Shown piece after piece: positions 6,162-13,798 of a stretch of DNA of 34,639 nt. Both the position numbers and the translations under genes were made by a program. Position 1 is the first letter of the stretch; each line of letters starts with the position of its first letter. The DNA is from a virus. Location of the stretch: IMG/VR virus record IMGVR_UViG_3300025162_000114, positions 1 through 34,639 of that record. One strand, 5' to 3'. A model generated the notes under the pieces. That model was not told the origin of the DNA, did no database searches, and was given only the letters and a program-made list of their open reading frames with translations.

Positions 6162-6568
6162 ACTGTGTCCTCGATGTTGATGTTGTTATCCAATCGGTAC
6201 TGCTGCTCGTCTTCAAACGCTTTGCGAATCTGTGGTCCGATGTGGTGTTGAGTTTGTAATATGGCCTCGATGTGGTTGTTAGTCATCTCAGATAGCTTAG
6301 CCCAGCGAAGTGGCTGATCTCCACCCTTGCCGTATGTGCCCCAGTGAAACGCATCACGGATAACATCATGTGGGTCATCAGAATATACACAGGCATCTTG
6401 GTGTGGAGCATCATCGTGGACATTACAACGTTGGTATTCAATGCCCCCATCTACCATGTACTCTTTACCGTTGGCGTCTGTATATTCTTTATAGTCATGC
6501 CGGCTAAAAGACTGCAACATGGTGCCGTCTGGTGTGATGATTCTATTTGCTAGTAATTTTGGTTCCAT
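6158..6568 (-). CDS. Conserved phage hypothetical protein, 136 aa
   Basis: Recognisable blocks are ANRIITPDGTMLQSFSRHDY, YMVDGGIEYQR, DDPHDVIRDAFHWGTYG and LSEMTNNHIEAILQ. The order (TPDGT.L.S..RHDY, then VDGG, then WGT.G, then S.M...HI.AI) is a common phage family without known function. ATG 6568 abuts the primase stop, so it is co-translated with the replication gene. Confidence 0.75.
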   Translation of the reverse strand: MEPKLLANRIITPDGTMLQSFSRHDYKEYTDANGKEYMVDGGIEYQRCNVHDDAPHQDACVYSDDPHDVIRDAFHWGTYGKGGDQPLRWAKLSEMTNNHIEAILQTQHHIGPQIRKAFEDEQQYRLDNNINIEDTV

Positions 6569-8898
6569 TAGAAAATCTCCTCGTTAAATGATTCAACACT
6601 GTCAACATACTTCTGAGCGCGGACGTTAAGTTTCACGCCCCTGTAAATTTGTATTCTACCACCATTTGATCTATCTTCGCCAGTCTCAATGCAATGTTCT
6701 TGCGTTGCAGCTAAAAAACGTCGTTTAAATGCCAATTCTGTACCCGGAGGTAAAGACTTTTTGAGCGCCCAATGCTTGTAGCAAGTAAACACATCATCTT
6801 TTGATACCATTCCAATGGGGTCAAACTCTAAGGCTTCGTCAACAAACGAACCGATTGGGTTACCTAGTTCGGCCATCAATTCTAGTAGCTGCTTACCTGA
6901 TTCCGGTTGAGTAAAGTGACCACCACGTGCTAGTCTGCGCTTCAAACCTTCCATGGCCCAGTTAAATATACCAGCTAATTCTTTATCCAGCTTGAGAGAC
7001 AGTTCAGTATCTTCGTTATTATAAAACGATTTGGTCATCTTAAACACTACCATACGTCCTGTCAATGCGTTGGAGTTCTCAGTTAGCTGAAGAACCTCGT
7101 TAGAGTAAACAACAATGCGAGTAGGCAAATAACCAGACCAAGCCTCTTTGTTTTTCCGGTTGACAGTAATGGTATCACCACCCACAATACGCAGAAGCTG
7201 AGATACAACAGCAGATCTGTTTCTCTCAGGTGCTCTTGCGTCAGTAAAAGAAGCGAGGAGCTTACCCAGCCAAGGCTGCAGACCAAATGTATCACAGAGT
7301 TCCTCCAGTTGTGGTGCTACCGTGTTGTGTTGTCCTAACAACGATACCAAGATCTTGTTAATTGTCCCCTTACCTGAACGGCGGGGTCCGATAATGTTAA
7401 AGAATTTTTGTTGCTTAGTTTCACCTGACAAAATGTAACCAAACATTTCTTGCAGCGCTGAAATAGACTGCGGATCATCACCCCATACCGAGTTTAAGAA
7501 TTGCATCCATTCAGGACATTGTGCCTGTGGGTTGTACTCGAACGGCAGTGAGTTCTGTGTAAAAAATCCCAATGAGTGCGGAATCATAACATAGTCTTTA
7601 AGGTGGAATATTCCATTTCTGAGGGAAATAAGATCAGAAGAATCTGGTTTGTCAGTGGCATATTGCTCAAGCCAAATTGGAGGCTTAGTATTTGGGTGAT
7701 TAGGAAGATGCGTGATTGATTTGACAGCATCAAGCGCGGCCGATACGGATGCTGGAGAAGGGTTAAACATTTCGAGCGCACCCTTGCGTCCCGTTTTCTT
7801 GCATTTATCCAAAAAAGCATAGAGCTTGGATCTGATAGTTGCTTCTTCAATATTTTCATAGTGAGTTCCCACGTATATAAAAAAGTCTTGCGCGTAGTGT
7901 ACTAAGGTATAACCTTCCTCAGATGAGAATAGATTTCCTAAGAATGTGCGAGCATGATTCATTGTTCCGGTATCAAGGATAATCTCACCACGTGCCAGTG
8001 CTTCTTGTTTGGTTTGGATGTTTACCTTAAAAATAAGCGAGCGCAGTGTGGCAGTCGAACCACGCTCAGTCTTAAAGGTATTCCACTTGTAGTGGCATGA
8101 CATCTCACCCGTTTCTTGATACTCTGGCGATGCTCCGTCGTTATAGCTCCAGCGATCCCATAGCTCACATGCCTCGGGGTCTCCTCTAAACTGATGGTGT
8201 AGTGCATAACCGACAGCCATCCAATCTGCATAACCGCAGTCAGTCGATGGTAGGTGTGCTAGGATGTCAGTTTCCACACGGGCTAAGTCATACTCAGGCA
8301 CCGGTGGCTTGTAGTCCGCAAAGTCGTCACCTGTGATGTGAACTGTGCGAGTTGGTATGATAGTTGATAGGTCTTGTTCCTGCGTCGGAATCGAACCTGA
8401 GATGATCTGACCGGTTACTGTGAAGTAACGACCATGCGGATATGCCTCGAACCCAATGGAATGGTCGACGTGGGCTGTCTTAAAGTCTGAACGGGTGAAT
8501 ATCTTTACTCCGGTTCCAGATGGGCTGATCTCCATATAGCCGTTTACTGACTGGGCTAATTGCTGCATTGCAGCATTTGTGAAACAGGACAAGTCGGCAT
8601 CATAGCAATCATCTAAATCGATACCGACTAGGTTATCATCTTCACTGAAGACAAAACCGACACCAGAAAAGCGGGTTGGGTTGTTTTGATAGGCAGCTTG
8701 GACTGTGAGAAAGTCTGCCCATGTTGTTGGGTTTGTTGAGGAGGCTGATTGGCCGTTTGCTTGGATAGGGAGCTTAGACCAGCGTTTGTGTCCGTCTGAA
8801 CCTACCTCTGTGTGGCTCCATAGAACCCAGCGTGGGATTCTTTTAAGCTCCATTGGTACGTTTTCAAATATAACGGGGAGTGCTTCAGGTTTTGACAT
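6568..8898 (-). CDS. Replicative primase-polymerase / SF3 helicase
   Basis: A large two-function replication protein (776 aa). Residues about 10-190 form a prim-pol-like domain with GVGFVFSEDDNLVGIDLDDC (catalytic-type Asp pair) and ISPSGTGVKIF. Residues about 205-300 match the primase C-terminal 2 type (YADWMAVGYALHHQF ... WDRWS). Next comes a D5-type N-terminal region, and from about 490 an SF3 ATPase with Walker A GPRRSGKGT (about 501), Walker B-type ASFTDA, and the sensor stretch RIVVYSNE. The expected role is priming and unwinding at the phage origin. ATG 8898 is close to the repeat-rich element at 8995-9110. No family A or B DNA polymerase is seen in the window. Confidence 0.9.
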   Translation of the reverse strand: MSKPEALPVIFENVPMELKRIPRWVLWSHTEVGSDGHKRWSKLPIQANGQSASSTNPTTWADFLTVQAAYQNNPTRFSGVGFVFSEDDNLVGIDLDDCYDADLSCFTNAAMQQLAQSVNGYMEISPSGTGVKIFTRSDFKTAHVDHSIGFEAYPHGRYFTVTGQIISGSIPTQEQDLSTIIPTRTVHITGDDFADYKPPVPEYDLARVETDILAHLPSTDCGYADWMAVGYALHHQFRGDPEACELWDRWSYNDGASPEYQETGEMSCHYKWNTFKTERGSTATLRSLIFKVNIQTKQEALARGEIILDTGTMNHARTFLGNLFSSEEGYTLVHYAQDFFIYVGTHYENIEEATIRSKLYAFLDKCKKTGRKGALEMFNPSPASVSAALDAVKSITHLPNHPNTKPPIWLEQYATDKPDSSDLISLRNGIFHLKDYVMIPHSLGFFTQNSLPFEYNPQAQCPEWMQFLNSVWGDDPQSISALQEMFGYILSGETKQQKFFNIIGPRRSGKGTINKILVSLLGQHNTVAPQLEELCDTFGLQPWLGKLLASFTDARAPERNRSAVVSQLLRIVGGDTITVNRKNKEAWSGYLPTRIVVYSNEVLQLTENSNALTGRMVVFKMTKSFYNNEDTELSLKLDKELAGIFNWAMEGLKRRLARGGHFTQPESGKQLLELMAELGNPIGSFVDEALEFDPIGMVSKDDVFTCYKHWALKKSLPPGTELAFKRRFLAATQEHCIETGEDRSNGGRIQIYRGVKLNVRAQKYVDSVESFNEEIF

Positions 8899-9122
8899 TA
8901 CGGATTCCTTTCCTATTTCCGCTATTGTACATCATAAATATCAAAACTTATATATAACTTTTTGTCATGTAGGTATAACTAAAAGTTTGTATTTGACAGG
9001 GTAGACAGGGTAGACAGGGTTACTTTATCTTTTTTATTATTTTTAAAAAATAAAAAATAAAAATTAAGAAAAGAGTAAACATACCCCCGCTACCCTGTCT
9101 ACCCTGTCTATTTGCCTACTTT
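8899..9122. other. Intergenic control region between primase and the island
   Basis: No gene is supported here. Next to the primase ATG is an ordinary ribosome site (AGGAAAGGAATCCGTA). Positions 8930-8990 are A/T-rich and could hold leftward promoter elements, although no convincing -35/-10 pair is visible. The rest is the repeat element described separately. Confidence 0.6.
8995..9110. repeat. A/T-rich element flanked by 9-bp repeats (copy 1)
   Basis: Three tandem GACAGGGTA units (8995-9020) face two inverted TACCCTGTC units (9091-9108) across about 70 bp, most of it A/T. The inner part contains AGAGTAAACATACCCCCGC, which recurs inverted at 20387-20500 together with the GACAGGGT repeats. 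Short iterated sites around an easily melted core next to a primase-helicase gene fit a replication origin or a regulatory switch. The facing arms could also fold in RNA. Function is inferred. Confidence 0.75.
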
Positions 9123-9320
9123 TTAGGCATTTGAGAGGATAATATCGGCTACTTCCTTGGTAATGGGGGTGCACTCGGCTACTGGAACCCATTCCTTTCG
9201 CATGCGGTATTCACCCATCCAGCCTTTTTCCTTAAACTCTACCCTGACATTTTCAGCGTTAAAAGAGGCATTATTGATTACTTGACATGCCATATTTTTG
9301 TATAGAACCCACTCTCTCAT
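9123..9320 (-). CDS. ITKEVADI-family small protein, 65 aa
   Basis: The first of eight related small proteins. The N-terminal ~50 residues are beta-strand-like and Trp/Tyr-rich (MREWVLYKNMACQVIN ... GWMGEYRMRKEWVPV). The end is CTPITKEVADIILSNA, the shared C-terminal helix motif. ATG 9320 overlaps the upstream stop (ATGA). The variable beta body plus constant tail suggests a common partner or fate for the family, which is inference. No enzyme motif. Confidence 0.65.
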   Translation of the reverse strand: MREWVLYKNMACQVINNASFNAENVRVEFKEKGWMGEYRMRKEWVPVAECTPITKEVADIILSNA

Positions 9321-9544
9321 GCCACACTCATCATAATGTCAGCTACCTCATCAGTGATTTCAGTTAGCTCTTCTGGGTTAAAGACGTACACAACAAGGTC
9401 AGTAACCTCGTCATTTTGTCTAGCTATTACGCATCTCATTATTTCAGTATCCCCCTCAACGCGCCTTTTAGGTAGGATTCTAAATAGGGTGTGTTGCGGT
9501 GCATCATAATTAACGTGGTATTCGTTTAAAGTGGCATACTTCAT
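9317..9544 (-). CDS. ITKEVADI-family small protein, 75 aa
   Basis: The product begins MKYATLNEYHVNYDAPQHT and ends LTEITDEVADIMMSVA. The body has alternating hydrophobic strands (TLFRILPKRR, MRCVIARQ, DLVVYVFNPEE), consistent with a small beta-barrel. Its start overlaps the upstream stop and its stop overlaps the next start. Function unknown; membership of the family rests on the final ~12 residues. Confidence 0.65.
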   Translation of the reverse strand: MKYATLNEYHVNYDAPQHTLFRILPKRRVEGDTEIMRCVIARQNDEVTDLVVYVFNPEELTEITDEVADIMMSVA

Positions 9545-9759
9545 GGATACCTCATAATATCAGCTACTTCTTTGGTAATCACTGTGGCGTCATTGGAAGA
9601 TACAGTAAAGACTTCATACTTATTAAAGGACTCAATGTTCTTTTTTGGTGTTAGGGTTTTTTGGACTTCTGCCCTTATTACTAAATTTAACCCATCATTA
9701 TAGACTGTAACCACTTCGCCGACCCTGTCAGTCCAGATAACAAAATCTCCTGGCTTCAT
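9541..9759 (-). CDS. ITKEVADI-family small protein with SH3-like body, 72 aa
   Basis: MKPGDFVIWTDRVGEVVTVY is an SH3/KOW-like opening: 'x-x-G-D-F-V' then 'G-x-V-x-x-V'. It is followed by LNLVIRAEVQK and the conserved end ATVITKEVADIMRYP. This is the clearest beta-barrel body in the family. Such barrels bind nucleic acid or proteins; which applies here is not visible. Confidence 0.7.
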   Translation of the reverse strand: MKPGDFVIWTDRVGEVVTVYNDGLNLVIRAEVQKTLTPKKNIESFNKYEVFTVSSNDATVITKEVADIMRYP

Positions 9760-9953
9760 AGCATAACTTCAAAATCTAGGCGCTTAATCATTTTGTATGA
9801 CCACTCCCTGAACTGCTCTCGGTTATCGCTAGTTTGCTCATCGTTATCATCCCAATTAGACTGGATTTCAAAGTCCCCTGTCAGATTGTGGAAATCAATA
9901 CGGATTAGATTACCGTCCTTATCATATACATCGGTTGGTATAACTTTAGTCAT
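9756..9953 (-). CDS. Hypothetical protein, 65 aa
   Basis: The protein begins MTKVIPTDVYDKDGNLIRIDF and has an acidic middle (NWDDNDEQTSDNREQF) and a basic end (YKMIKRLDFEVML). It lacks the ITKEVADI tail although it lies in the same chain, overlapping the next ATG. Its start is preceded by AGAAAGAGAAACA. No family recognised. Confidence 0.6.
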   Translation of the reverse strand: MTKVIPTDVYDKDGNLIRIDFHNLTGDFEIQSNWDDNDEQTSDNREQFREWSYKMIKRLDFEVML

Positions 9954-9970
9954 TGTTTCTCTTTCTAGTG

Positions 9971-10014
9971 TTTATAGGCGGGTCCGACGAATTTTTTTAT
10001 AGGCGGGTCCGACA
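9971..10014. repeat. Short direct repeat at the 3' end of a gene
   Basis: TTTATAGGCGGGTCCGAC occurs at 9971-9988 and again at 9996-10013. The second copy encodes the C-terminal end and stop of the 109-aa gene, and the first is a non-coding duplicate just downstream. It looks like a small slippage or recombination scar. Confidence 0.6.
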
Positions 10015-10326
10015 CAATTCTTTAACTTTGCTTGGTTTTTCATCCCAATTATCAGGTGTGCCGTAATCTCCACGACTTGACCTCATTCGCTCGGCTTCTC
10101 GGGATTTTGGCTCTACTTCAAGCCATTGTTTAAACGCTTCCACATATTCTAAATACTCGTCGTTGATGACATACAGGGGGTGGTTTAAACTCGCTACATC
10201 TACTGTATGAGAAATGACCGAAGCGCGTACCCACTTTTTGTTGCGCTTGTAAATTCTGTCCCGCGCTATAATAAATCGGTTGTAAGCCCTTGTTTGCTCG
10301 GGTGTAAATTCAATCGTCTTGCTCAT
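9997..10326 (-). CDS. Hypothetical protein, 109 aa, downstream of sigma
   Basis: The protein begins MSKTIEFTPEQTRAYNRFI and has a basic region (RDRIYKRNKKWVRASV), then HPLYVINDEYLEYVEAFKQW and an Arg-rich acidic tail. Its start lies inside the end of the sigma gene, so they are co-translated. I compared it with sigma region 4 because the sigma protein lacks one, but there is no helix-turn-helix of that type. It carries two GTTTAAAC sites. Function unknown; a sigma partner is a guess from position only. Confidence 0.6.
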   Translation of the reverse strand: MSKTIEFTPEQTRAYNRFIIARDRIYKRNKKWVRASVISHTVDVASLNHPLYVINDEYLEYVEAFKQWLEVEPKSREAERMRSSRGDYGTPDNWDEKPSKVKELCRTRL

Positions 10327-10879
10327 CGCTAAATCTCTCTGTGTTTAAATGGTCGATTGAAATTGGTTCTCTTGTCATAAAAGACTGCAACTGGGCTAGT
10401 TTGCGTTCACTAATACCCATAATTTTTGCTAACTCTGCGGGTTTGGGTTTGCGCCCTAGAATTTGGGACAATGCTCTGTCGTTGTAGTTTAGTTTTTTGA
10501 GGGCTTCGACTACATTCATGGGTAGACGAATGATATTGGATAGGTTGTCCAGTTCTCTACGAACACCCTTTTCAATAAACGACTTGGCATAGGTGGCAAA
10601 CTTAGCATTGTTTTTTGGCTTCCACTTCTTAGCGCACAGTAATAACTGCTCATTACCAAGTGCCACGATATCCTCGGCGGGCATCTTGCCATGATTCCAA
10701 TAGGTCATCTTACGCACAATATAAACAACAAAACGCAAATTATGGGTAACTAGCTTGTCAAGGGCTTCGTCATCTCCTTGCGCTATTCGCTTAGCCAATG
10801 CGTGTTCTTGCTCTGTTGTCAGGGGTTCAATCCCGTATAGGGACTGCAAGTAATCACTAAGTATATCGTTATCAATCAT
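10310..10879 (-). CDS. Sigma-70-like factor lacking region 4
   Basis: A 189-residue protein directing RNA polymerase, probably to phage promoters. Region 1.2/2.1 is seen as LTTEQEHALAKRIAQGDDEA then LVTHNLRFVVYIVRKM; region 2.3-2.4 as FATYAKSFIEKGVRRELDN. A region-3-like helix-turn-helix stretch follows (KPKPAELAKIMGISERKLAQL). The protein then ends, so the -35-reading region 4 is absent, as in T4 gp55-type late sigma factors, which are about this size. ATG 10879 puts region 1.2 at its usual place; the open extension to 10948 is unneeded. The start lies directly after a strong hairpin, suggesting translational control. Confidence 0.85.
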   Translation of the reverse strand: MIDNDILSDYLQSLYGIEPLTTEQEHALAKRIAQGDDEALDKLVTHNLRFVVYIVRKMTYWNHGKMPAEDIVALGNEQLLLCAKKWKPKNNAKFATYAKSFIEKGVRRELDNLSNIIRLPMNVVEALKKLNYNDRALSQILGRKPKPAELAKIMGISERKLAQLQSFMTREPISIDHLNTERFSDEQDD

Positions 10880-10907
10880 CGGGGTTCTATTTGTGGTTAG
10901 AACCCCG
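10880..10907 (-). promoter_or_regulatory. Hairpin abutting the sigma-factor start codon
   Basis: A perfect 10-bp inverted repeat (CGGGGTTCTA / TAGAACCCCG, 8-nt loop) ends exactly one base before the ATG of the sigma gene. In the leftward mRNA the start would sit at the foot of this stem, and no other Shine-Dalgarno is visible. It could block translation or, as DNA, be an operator. There is no T-run, so it is not a standard terminator. Confidence 0.6.
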
Positions 10908-10923
10908 ATTATACCATACTCGC

Positions 10924-11079
10924 CTATTTCTGCCCCAAAATGGTGCAAATACTCGATTTAACGAATTTGGGGTCGCATAAAACTAAACCCACCATAAACC
11001 ACACTAACTTAAATATGGTGAATTCCTCAAGCAAACCCCATCCCACAAATATTACAATGTATGCTCCTACATAGTTCAC
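10924..11079 (-). CDS. Small membrane protein with GTG start, 51 aa
   Basis: GTG at 11079 is preceded by GGGGAGG at a 7-nt spacing, which decides the start. Residues about 3-16 (YVGAYIVIFVGWGL) and 21-35 (IFKLVWFMVGLVLC) are hydrophobic, giving two membrane segments with a short EEF turn, then a polar end. The gene overlaps the upstream stop and ends just before the sigma start region. No family recognised. Confidence 0.55.
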   Translation of the reverse strand: MNYVGAYIVIFVGWGLLEEFTIFKLVWFMVGLVLCDPKFVKSSICTILGQK

Positions 11080-11192
11080 ATTGTAGCCTCCCCAAGTAGT
11101 TTAAACGCATCCAGAAATGTTAGTTTCTTGATTCTCTTTCGCTTCGGTTCTTGCCACACAACTGCGCCGAAATCGTCATACTTAATCTTCAT
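11076..11192 (-). CDS. Basic micro-protein, 38 aa
   Basis: ATG 11192 overlaps the end of the preceding gene. The product (MKIKYDDFGAVVWQEPKRKR...) has a basic patch and a helix TFLDAFKLLGEATM. The codons for A-F-K-L contain one GTTTAAAC. Support comes from the tight start/stop overlaps; function unknown. Confidence 0.45.
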   Translation of the reverse strand: MKIKYDDFGAVVWQEPKRKRIKKLTFLDAFKLLGEATM

Positions 11193-11413
11193 GTTATTGC
11201 TAGCACGATATCGGCTACCTCTTTGGTTATTTGGGTGCAAGTTCTAATCTTGTCAGCGAACATATTAGAGGGGATTGGTTCTCGCCTAATACCTACATAC
11301 TCTATGTTATACAAATCGTAATGGTAATTTTTTGCTTTATTAGCATTTATTCCTAAAACTTGGAACACCACATCGCCATCCACATACCACGCACCCGATT
11401 TAATCTTCGCCAT
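11189..11413 (-). CDS. ITKEVADI-family small protein, 74 aa
   Basis: The chosen start is the ATG at 11413 (MAKIKSGAWYVDGDVVFQVL), because the frame before it overlaps another small gene. The body 'K-x-G-A-W-Y-V-D-G-D-V-V-F-Q-V' reads as a small beta-barrel like its relatives. The end is CTQITKEVADIVLAIT. It lies apart from the 9.1-9.8 kb trio, which shows that the family is spread through the island. Confidence 0.65.
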   Translation of the reverse strand: MAKIKSGAWYVDGDVVFQVLGINANKAKNYHYDLYNIEYVGIRREPIPSNMFADKIRTCTQITKEVADIVLAIT

Positions 11414-11543
11414 TTTCGTCGCCGCCGATAAATGTTTCCTCGCCGCGGTCAAAACTTAACTCCTCCATGATTTTGAGTTTATACATATAGGACTTGGTGT
11501 CCTCATACTCCTCATCATCTTTAAAATAATCTCTATTAGGCAT
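11400..11543 (-). CDS. Acidic micro-protein, 47 aa
   Basis: ATG 11543 opens MPNRDYFKDDEEYEDTK..., a strongly acidic chain with a central helix (MYKLKIMEELSF) and ending GGDENGED. The end overlaps the next gene start. No family recognised. High acidity and small size are features also found in DNA-mimic proteins, but nothing specific supports that. Confidence 0.5.
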   Translation of the reverse strand: MPNRDYFKDDEEYEDTKSYMYKLKIMEELSFDRGEETFIGGDENGED

Positions 11544-11757
11544 ATCTAGCACTCCTTATAATGTCGGATACTTCTTTGGTTACGGGTGATACTTTTGCGG
11601 TTGATGACATGGACTTCATATACGGCTTACCTGTTTGGTCAATCCATATCACTTCAAAACTTCTCGGGGGCTTCTCATTAAAATCTAGCCACTCAGGTAG
11701 GTCAGCATACCCCACCATATCCCGTTCATTGGTTACATAAGTTTTACGCATCGTCAA
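11536..11757 (-). CDS. ITKEVADI-family small protein, 73 aa
   Basis: The body (YADLPEWLDFNEKPPRSFEVI then WIDQTGKPYMKSMSS) is followed by SPVTKEVSDIIRSARYA, a variant of the family tail. GGAGGGA lies 8 nt before TTG 11757 and 14 nt before ATG 11751, so the TTG may be the true start; they differ by two residues. The start overlaps the upstream gene's end. Confidence 0.6.
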   Translation of the reverse strand: MTMRKTYVTNERDMVGYADLPEWLDFNEKPPRSFEVIWIDQTGKPYMKSMSSTAKVSPVTKEVSDIIRSARYA

Positions 11758-11977
11758 TTTTGTATCCCTCCATAATGTCGGCTACTTCGTTGGTTACTGG
11801 AATAAGTCTGCTCTGACTGATCGTAAACCTATTCCTTGTGTCCTTAATATTCACTCGCACCATGTCGAATGAATACCTCTCATACTTACTCAATACTGCG
11901 ACACAACACAACTTACCCCGATACTTTGGGTGTATGTCCGTATCTTCAGGTATCAAGTAATATTGCTTTTCTGTCAT
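11744..11977 (-). CDS. ITKEVADI-family small protein, 77 aa
   Basis: Starts at ATG 11977 (MTEKQYYLIPEDTDIHPKY), overlapping the upstream stop (ATGA). The middle shows strands LCCVAVLSKYERYSFDMVRV, and the end is LIPVTNEVADIMEGYKIDDA, so the motif is followed by eight extra residues. Probably a small beta-barrel with the family helix. Function unknown. Confidence 0.65.
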   Translation of the reverse strand: MTEKQYYLIPEDTDIHPKYRGKLCCVAVLSKYERYSFDMVRVNIKDTRNRFTISQSRLIPVTNEVADIMEGYKIDDA

Positions 11978-12795
11978 GTCATCACCCAATAGCAAGACTT
12001 ACTGTTCTTTAACCCCACATCTTCTATAAACTGCTTCTCGTCTGTGATATCTAACACAAACATTTTACCTCGAATATGCTCGGGCAAGTCGTTTAAACTC
12101 GCTACTACATTGGGTTCTTTACTGTCTTTTGCTACCCATTCCACGCTATTGGGTTTAATCCACACAAAACAATACTCGGGGTTGTAGTTAGCGTATCGGT
12201 CAATGTTCTCTTTGTGCTTGGCTAAGTATTCCATCGCTTGTGAAAACTTCTCACACTTGGGTTTGTAGCCTGATTCGTGTAGGTAAATCATATCCTCGTA
12301 ACCTAAACTAAATGCGTGGTTTGTATGATGATCTACATTCCATCCCCACTTATTGCGTAACCCCTGTATCTCTTGTTCAAACTCCCGCTTGTGAGTACCT
12401 ATCACTTGGAATATAGATAATGGCTTTAAGGTTTTCTTGGCGATCTTAATGATGTTCTTTACATTGATAGATTGCTTATATTGCCCTAAGTTAGAGTAAT
12501 TCCTCCTACCATCGTTAATATTTTTATTAGAGATGGAATACTTCTTACCATACTTTTCTATATCAACTACCCCGATTATTTGGTGTGGGTCGGTTGTATC
12601 ATAGATATCTAATCTGTGAAATACACCATGCGGTTTGCACTCCTCGGGTATGTTGTAGTTCAGCTTATTGTCCCCGCCCTTATATACTAGGCTAAGGTTG
12701 TCCTTTAGCATAGCCTCGCATAGGTCAATCAATCGGGTATCTACAAACTGCTCACCCGCATAGGGGGCATAGGTTACTTTTAAATCATCGCTCAT
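11974..12795 (-). CDS. Unrecognised protein, 273 aa
   Basis: ATG 12795 has AAGGAGAAAATA just upstream and is preferred to the open extension. The chain opens MSDDLKVTYAPYAGEQFVDT and contains DPHQIIGVVDIEKYGKKYSI, NVKNIIKIAKKTLKPLSIFQ, GWNVDHHTNHAFSLGYEDMI and a C-terminal QFIEDVGLKNSKSCYWVMT. It looks like a globular alpha/beta protein with no membrane segment. I see no known catalytic motif. It follows the equally unrecognised 330-aa gene at an 11-nt spacing, so the two are probably made together. Confidence 0.7.
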   Translation of the reverse strand: MSDDLKVTYAPYAGEQFVDTRLIDLCEAMLKDNLSLVYKGGDNKLNYNIPEECKPHGVFHRLDIYDTTDPHQIIGVVDIEKYGKKYSISNKNINDGRRNYSNLGQYKQSINVKNIIKIAKKTLKPLSIFQVIGTHKREFEQEIQGLRNKWGWNVDHHTNHAFSLGYEDMIYLHESGYKPKCEKFSQAMEYLAKHKENIDRYANYNPEYCFVWIKPNSVEWVAKDSKEPNVVASLNDLPEHIRGKMFVLDITDEKQFIEDVGLKNSKSCYWVMT

Positions 12796-12805
12796 TATTT
12801 TCTCC

Positions 12806-13798
12806 TTAAAACCAAGATTTATATAGGTCTTTACATACTGTGCCAAGGGGGACTTCAATCTGTTTAAATGGCTTAACCAGTTTATAAAGGTCTTTAAACA
12901 ACTTCGCTTTTAGTTTGCTCTTATCGTATTCGGTTTTGCGGATGTGGCTGTATTCGGGCTTGCCGTTCACCAAAACCTTATCGTATAGGAATGAAGTCTT
13001 TTCGATACGATTCTTATAATGCTCGGCAATAGTAAACCAATGCTCAGGTGCGTTTCCATCAACTAGTTTAAACACTTTGTCTTGCGGTATGTCTTTGGTT
13101 GAACAGGCTAATGCGTTTTCCCAATAGCTAAGATACTTAGGCTCTACCATATCCACCATGACATCAAGGTACTCCAATAATGGTTTGGCGGTGGCTCTCC
13201 ACTCTTTAGTTTTGGCTCGATCTAAATTGTGGATTACTTCTCTATGAACCACCATTGGTATCCAGTATTTATTAACCACCTTGCGGGTGAAAGTAATATC
13301 TCCCTTTTCAAGGGTATAGAATTGATAACCTACTTCACAATCTAAGCGAACATACTTAGCCGACTTATGGTTGTGCATAGTCAATCCCACTGGCATATTA
13401 AAATCATAAAAGTAGAAAACAGAGGGGCTACTTAATGCTCTCGGATATAGTTTATCTTCTGCACTCCAATTTGTGCGTGGGGTGTGTACTGTTACTGTTT
13501 CCATCTCACCAGTTAAGTGAAATGAGATTGCCTTAGTGTGTGTTCTATCGGGTTGGTGGATGTCTGACCAGCTATACGCATCAAAGGTAAGATAGTATTG
13601 ATTCTCATTAACTTTAATAATGCGCTCACGGCTTCGATCTCGTTCGCCAATGGGTCGCACATCGAGGTGTTTGCGTTGCTTACTTTGAATTGGCTTGGTG
13701 TTCTCATAGCGTTCTTTGATCTTGGCAAAATCGAATCTGCCTCCGTTGTCCCGTTGCACCTCATAAGGTGTGCGTGAATTGTAATATCCAAAACTCAT
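12806..13798 (-). CDS. Unrecognised protein, 330 aa
   Basis: ATG 13798 overlaps the preceding stop (ATGA). The protein starts MSFGYYNSRTPYEVQRDNGG and has a basic segment (RPIGERDRSRERIIKVNENQ) and beta-rich stretches such as KAISFHLTGEMETVTVHTPR and VRLDCEVGYQFYTLEKGD. A helical, Lys-rich C-terminus follows (KLKAKLFKDLYKLVKPFKQ). No enzyme signature is obvious. It travels with the 273-aa gene and lies in the MoxR/VWA island, so a shared process is possible but unproven. Confidence 0.7.
   Translation of the reverse strand: MSFGYYNSRTPYEVQRDNGGRFDFAKIKERYENTKPIQSKQRKHLDVRPIGERDRSRERIIKVNENQYYLTFDAYSWSDIHQPDRTHTKAISFHLTGEMETVTVHTPRTNWSAEDKLYPRALSSPSVFYFYDFNMPVGLTMHNHKSAKYVRLDCEVGYQFYTLEKGDITFTRKVVNKYWIPMVVHREVIHNLDRAKTKEWRATAKPLLEYLDVMVDMVEPKYLSYWENALACSTKDIPQDKVFKLVDGNAPEHWFTIAEHYKNRIEKTSFLYDKVLVNGKPEYSHIRKTEYDKSKLKAKLFKDLYKLVKPFKQIEVPLGTVCKDLYKSWF

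Noticed and set aside
9997-10326. Missing sigma region 4 supplied by the next gene
   Set aside because: The 109-aa protein shows no helix-turn-helix resembling region 4; only its position suggests a link.
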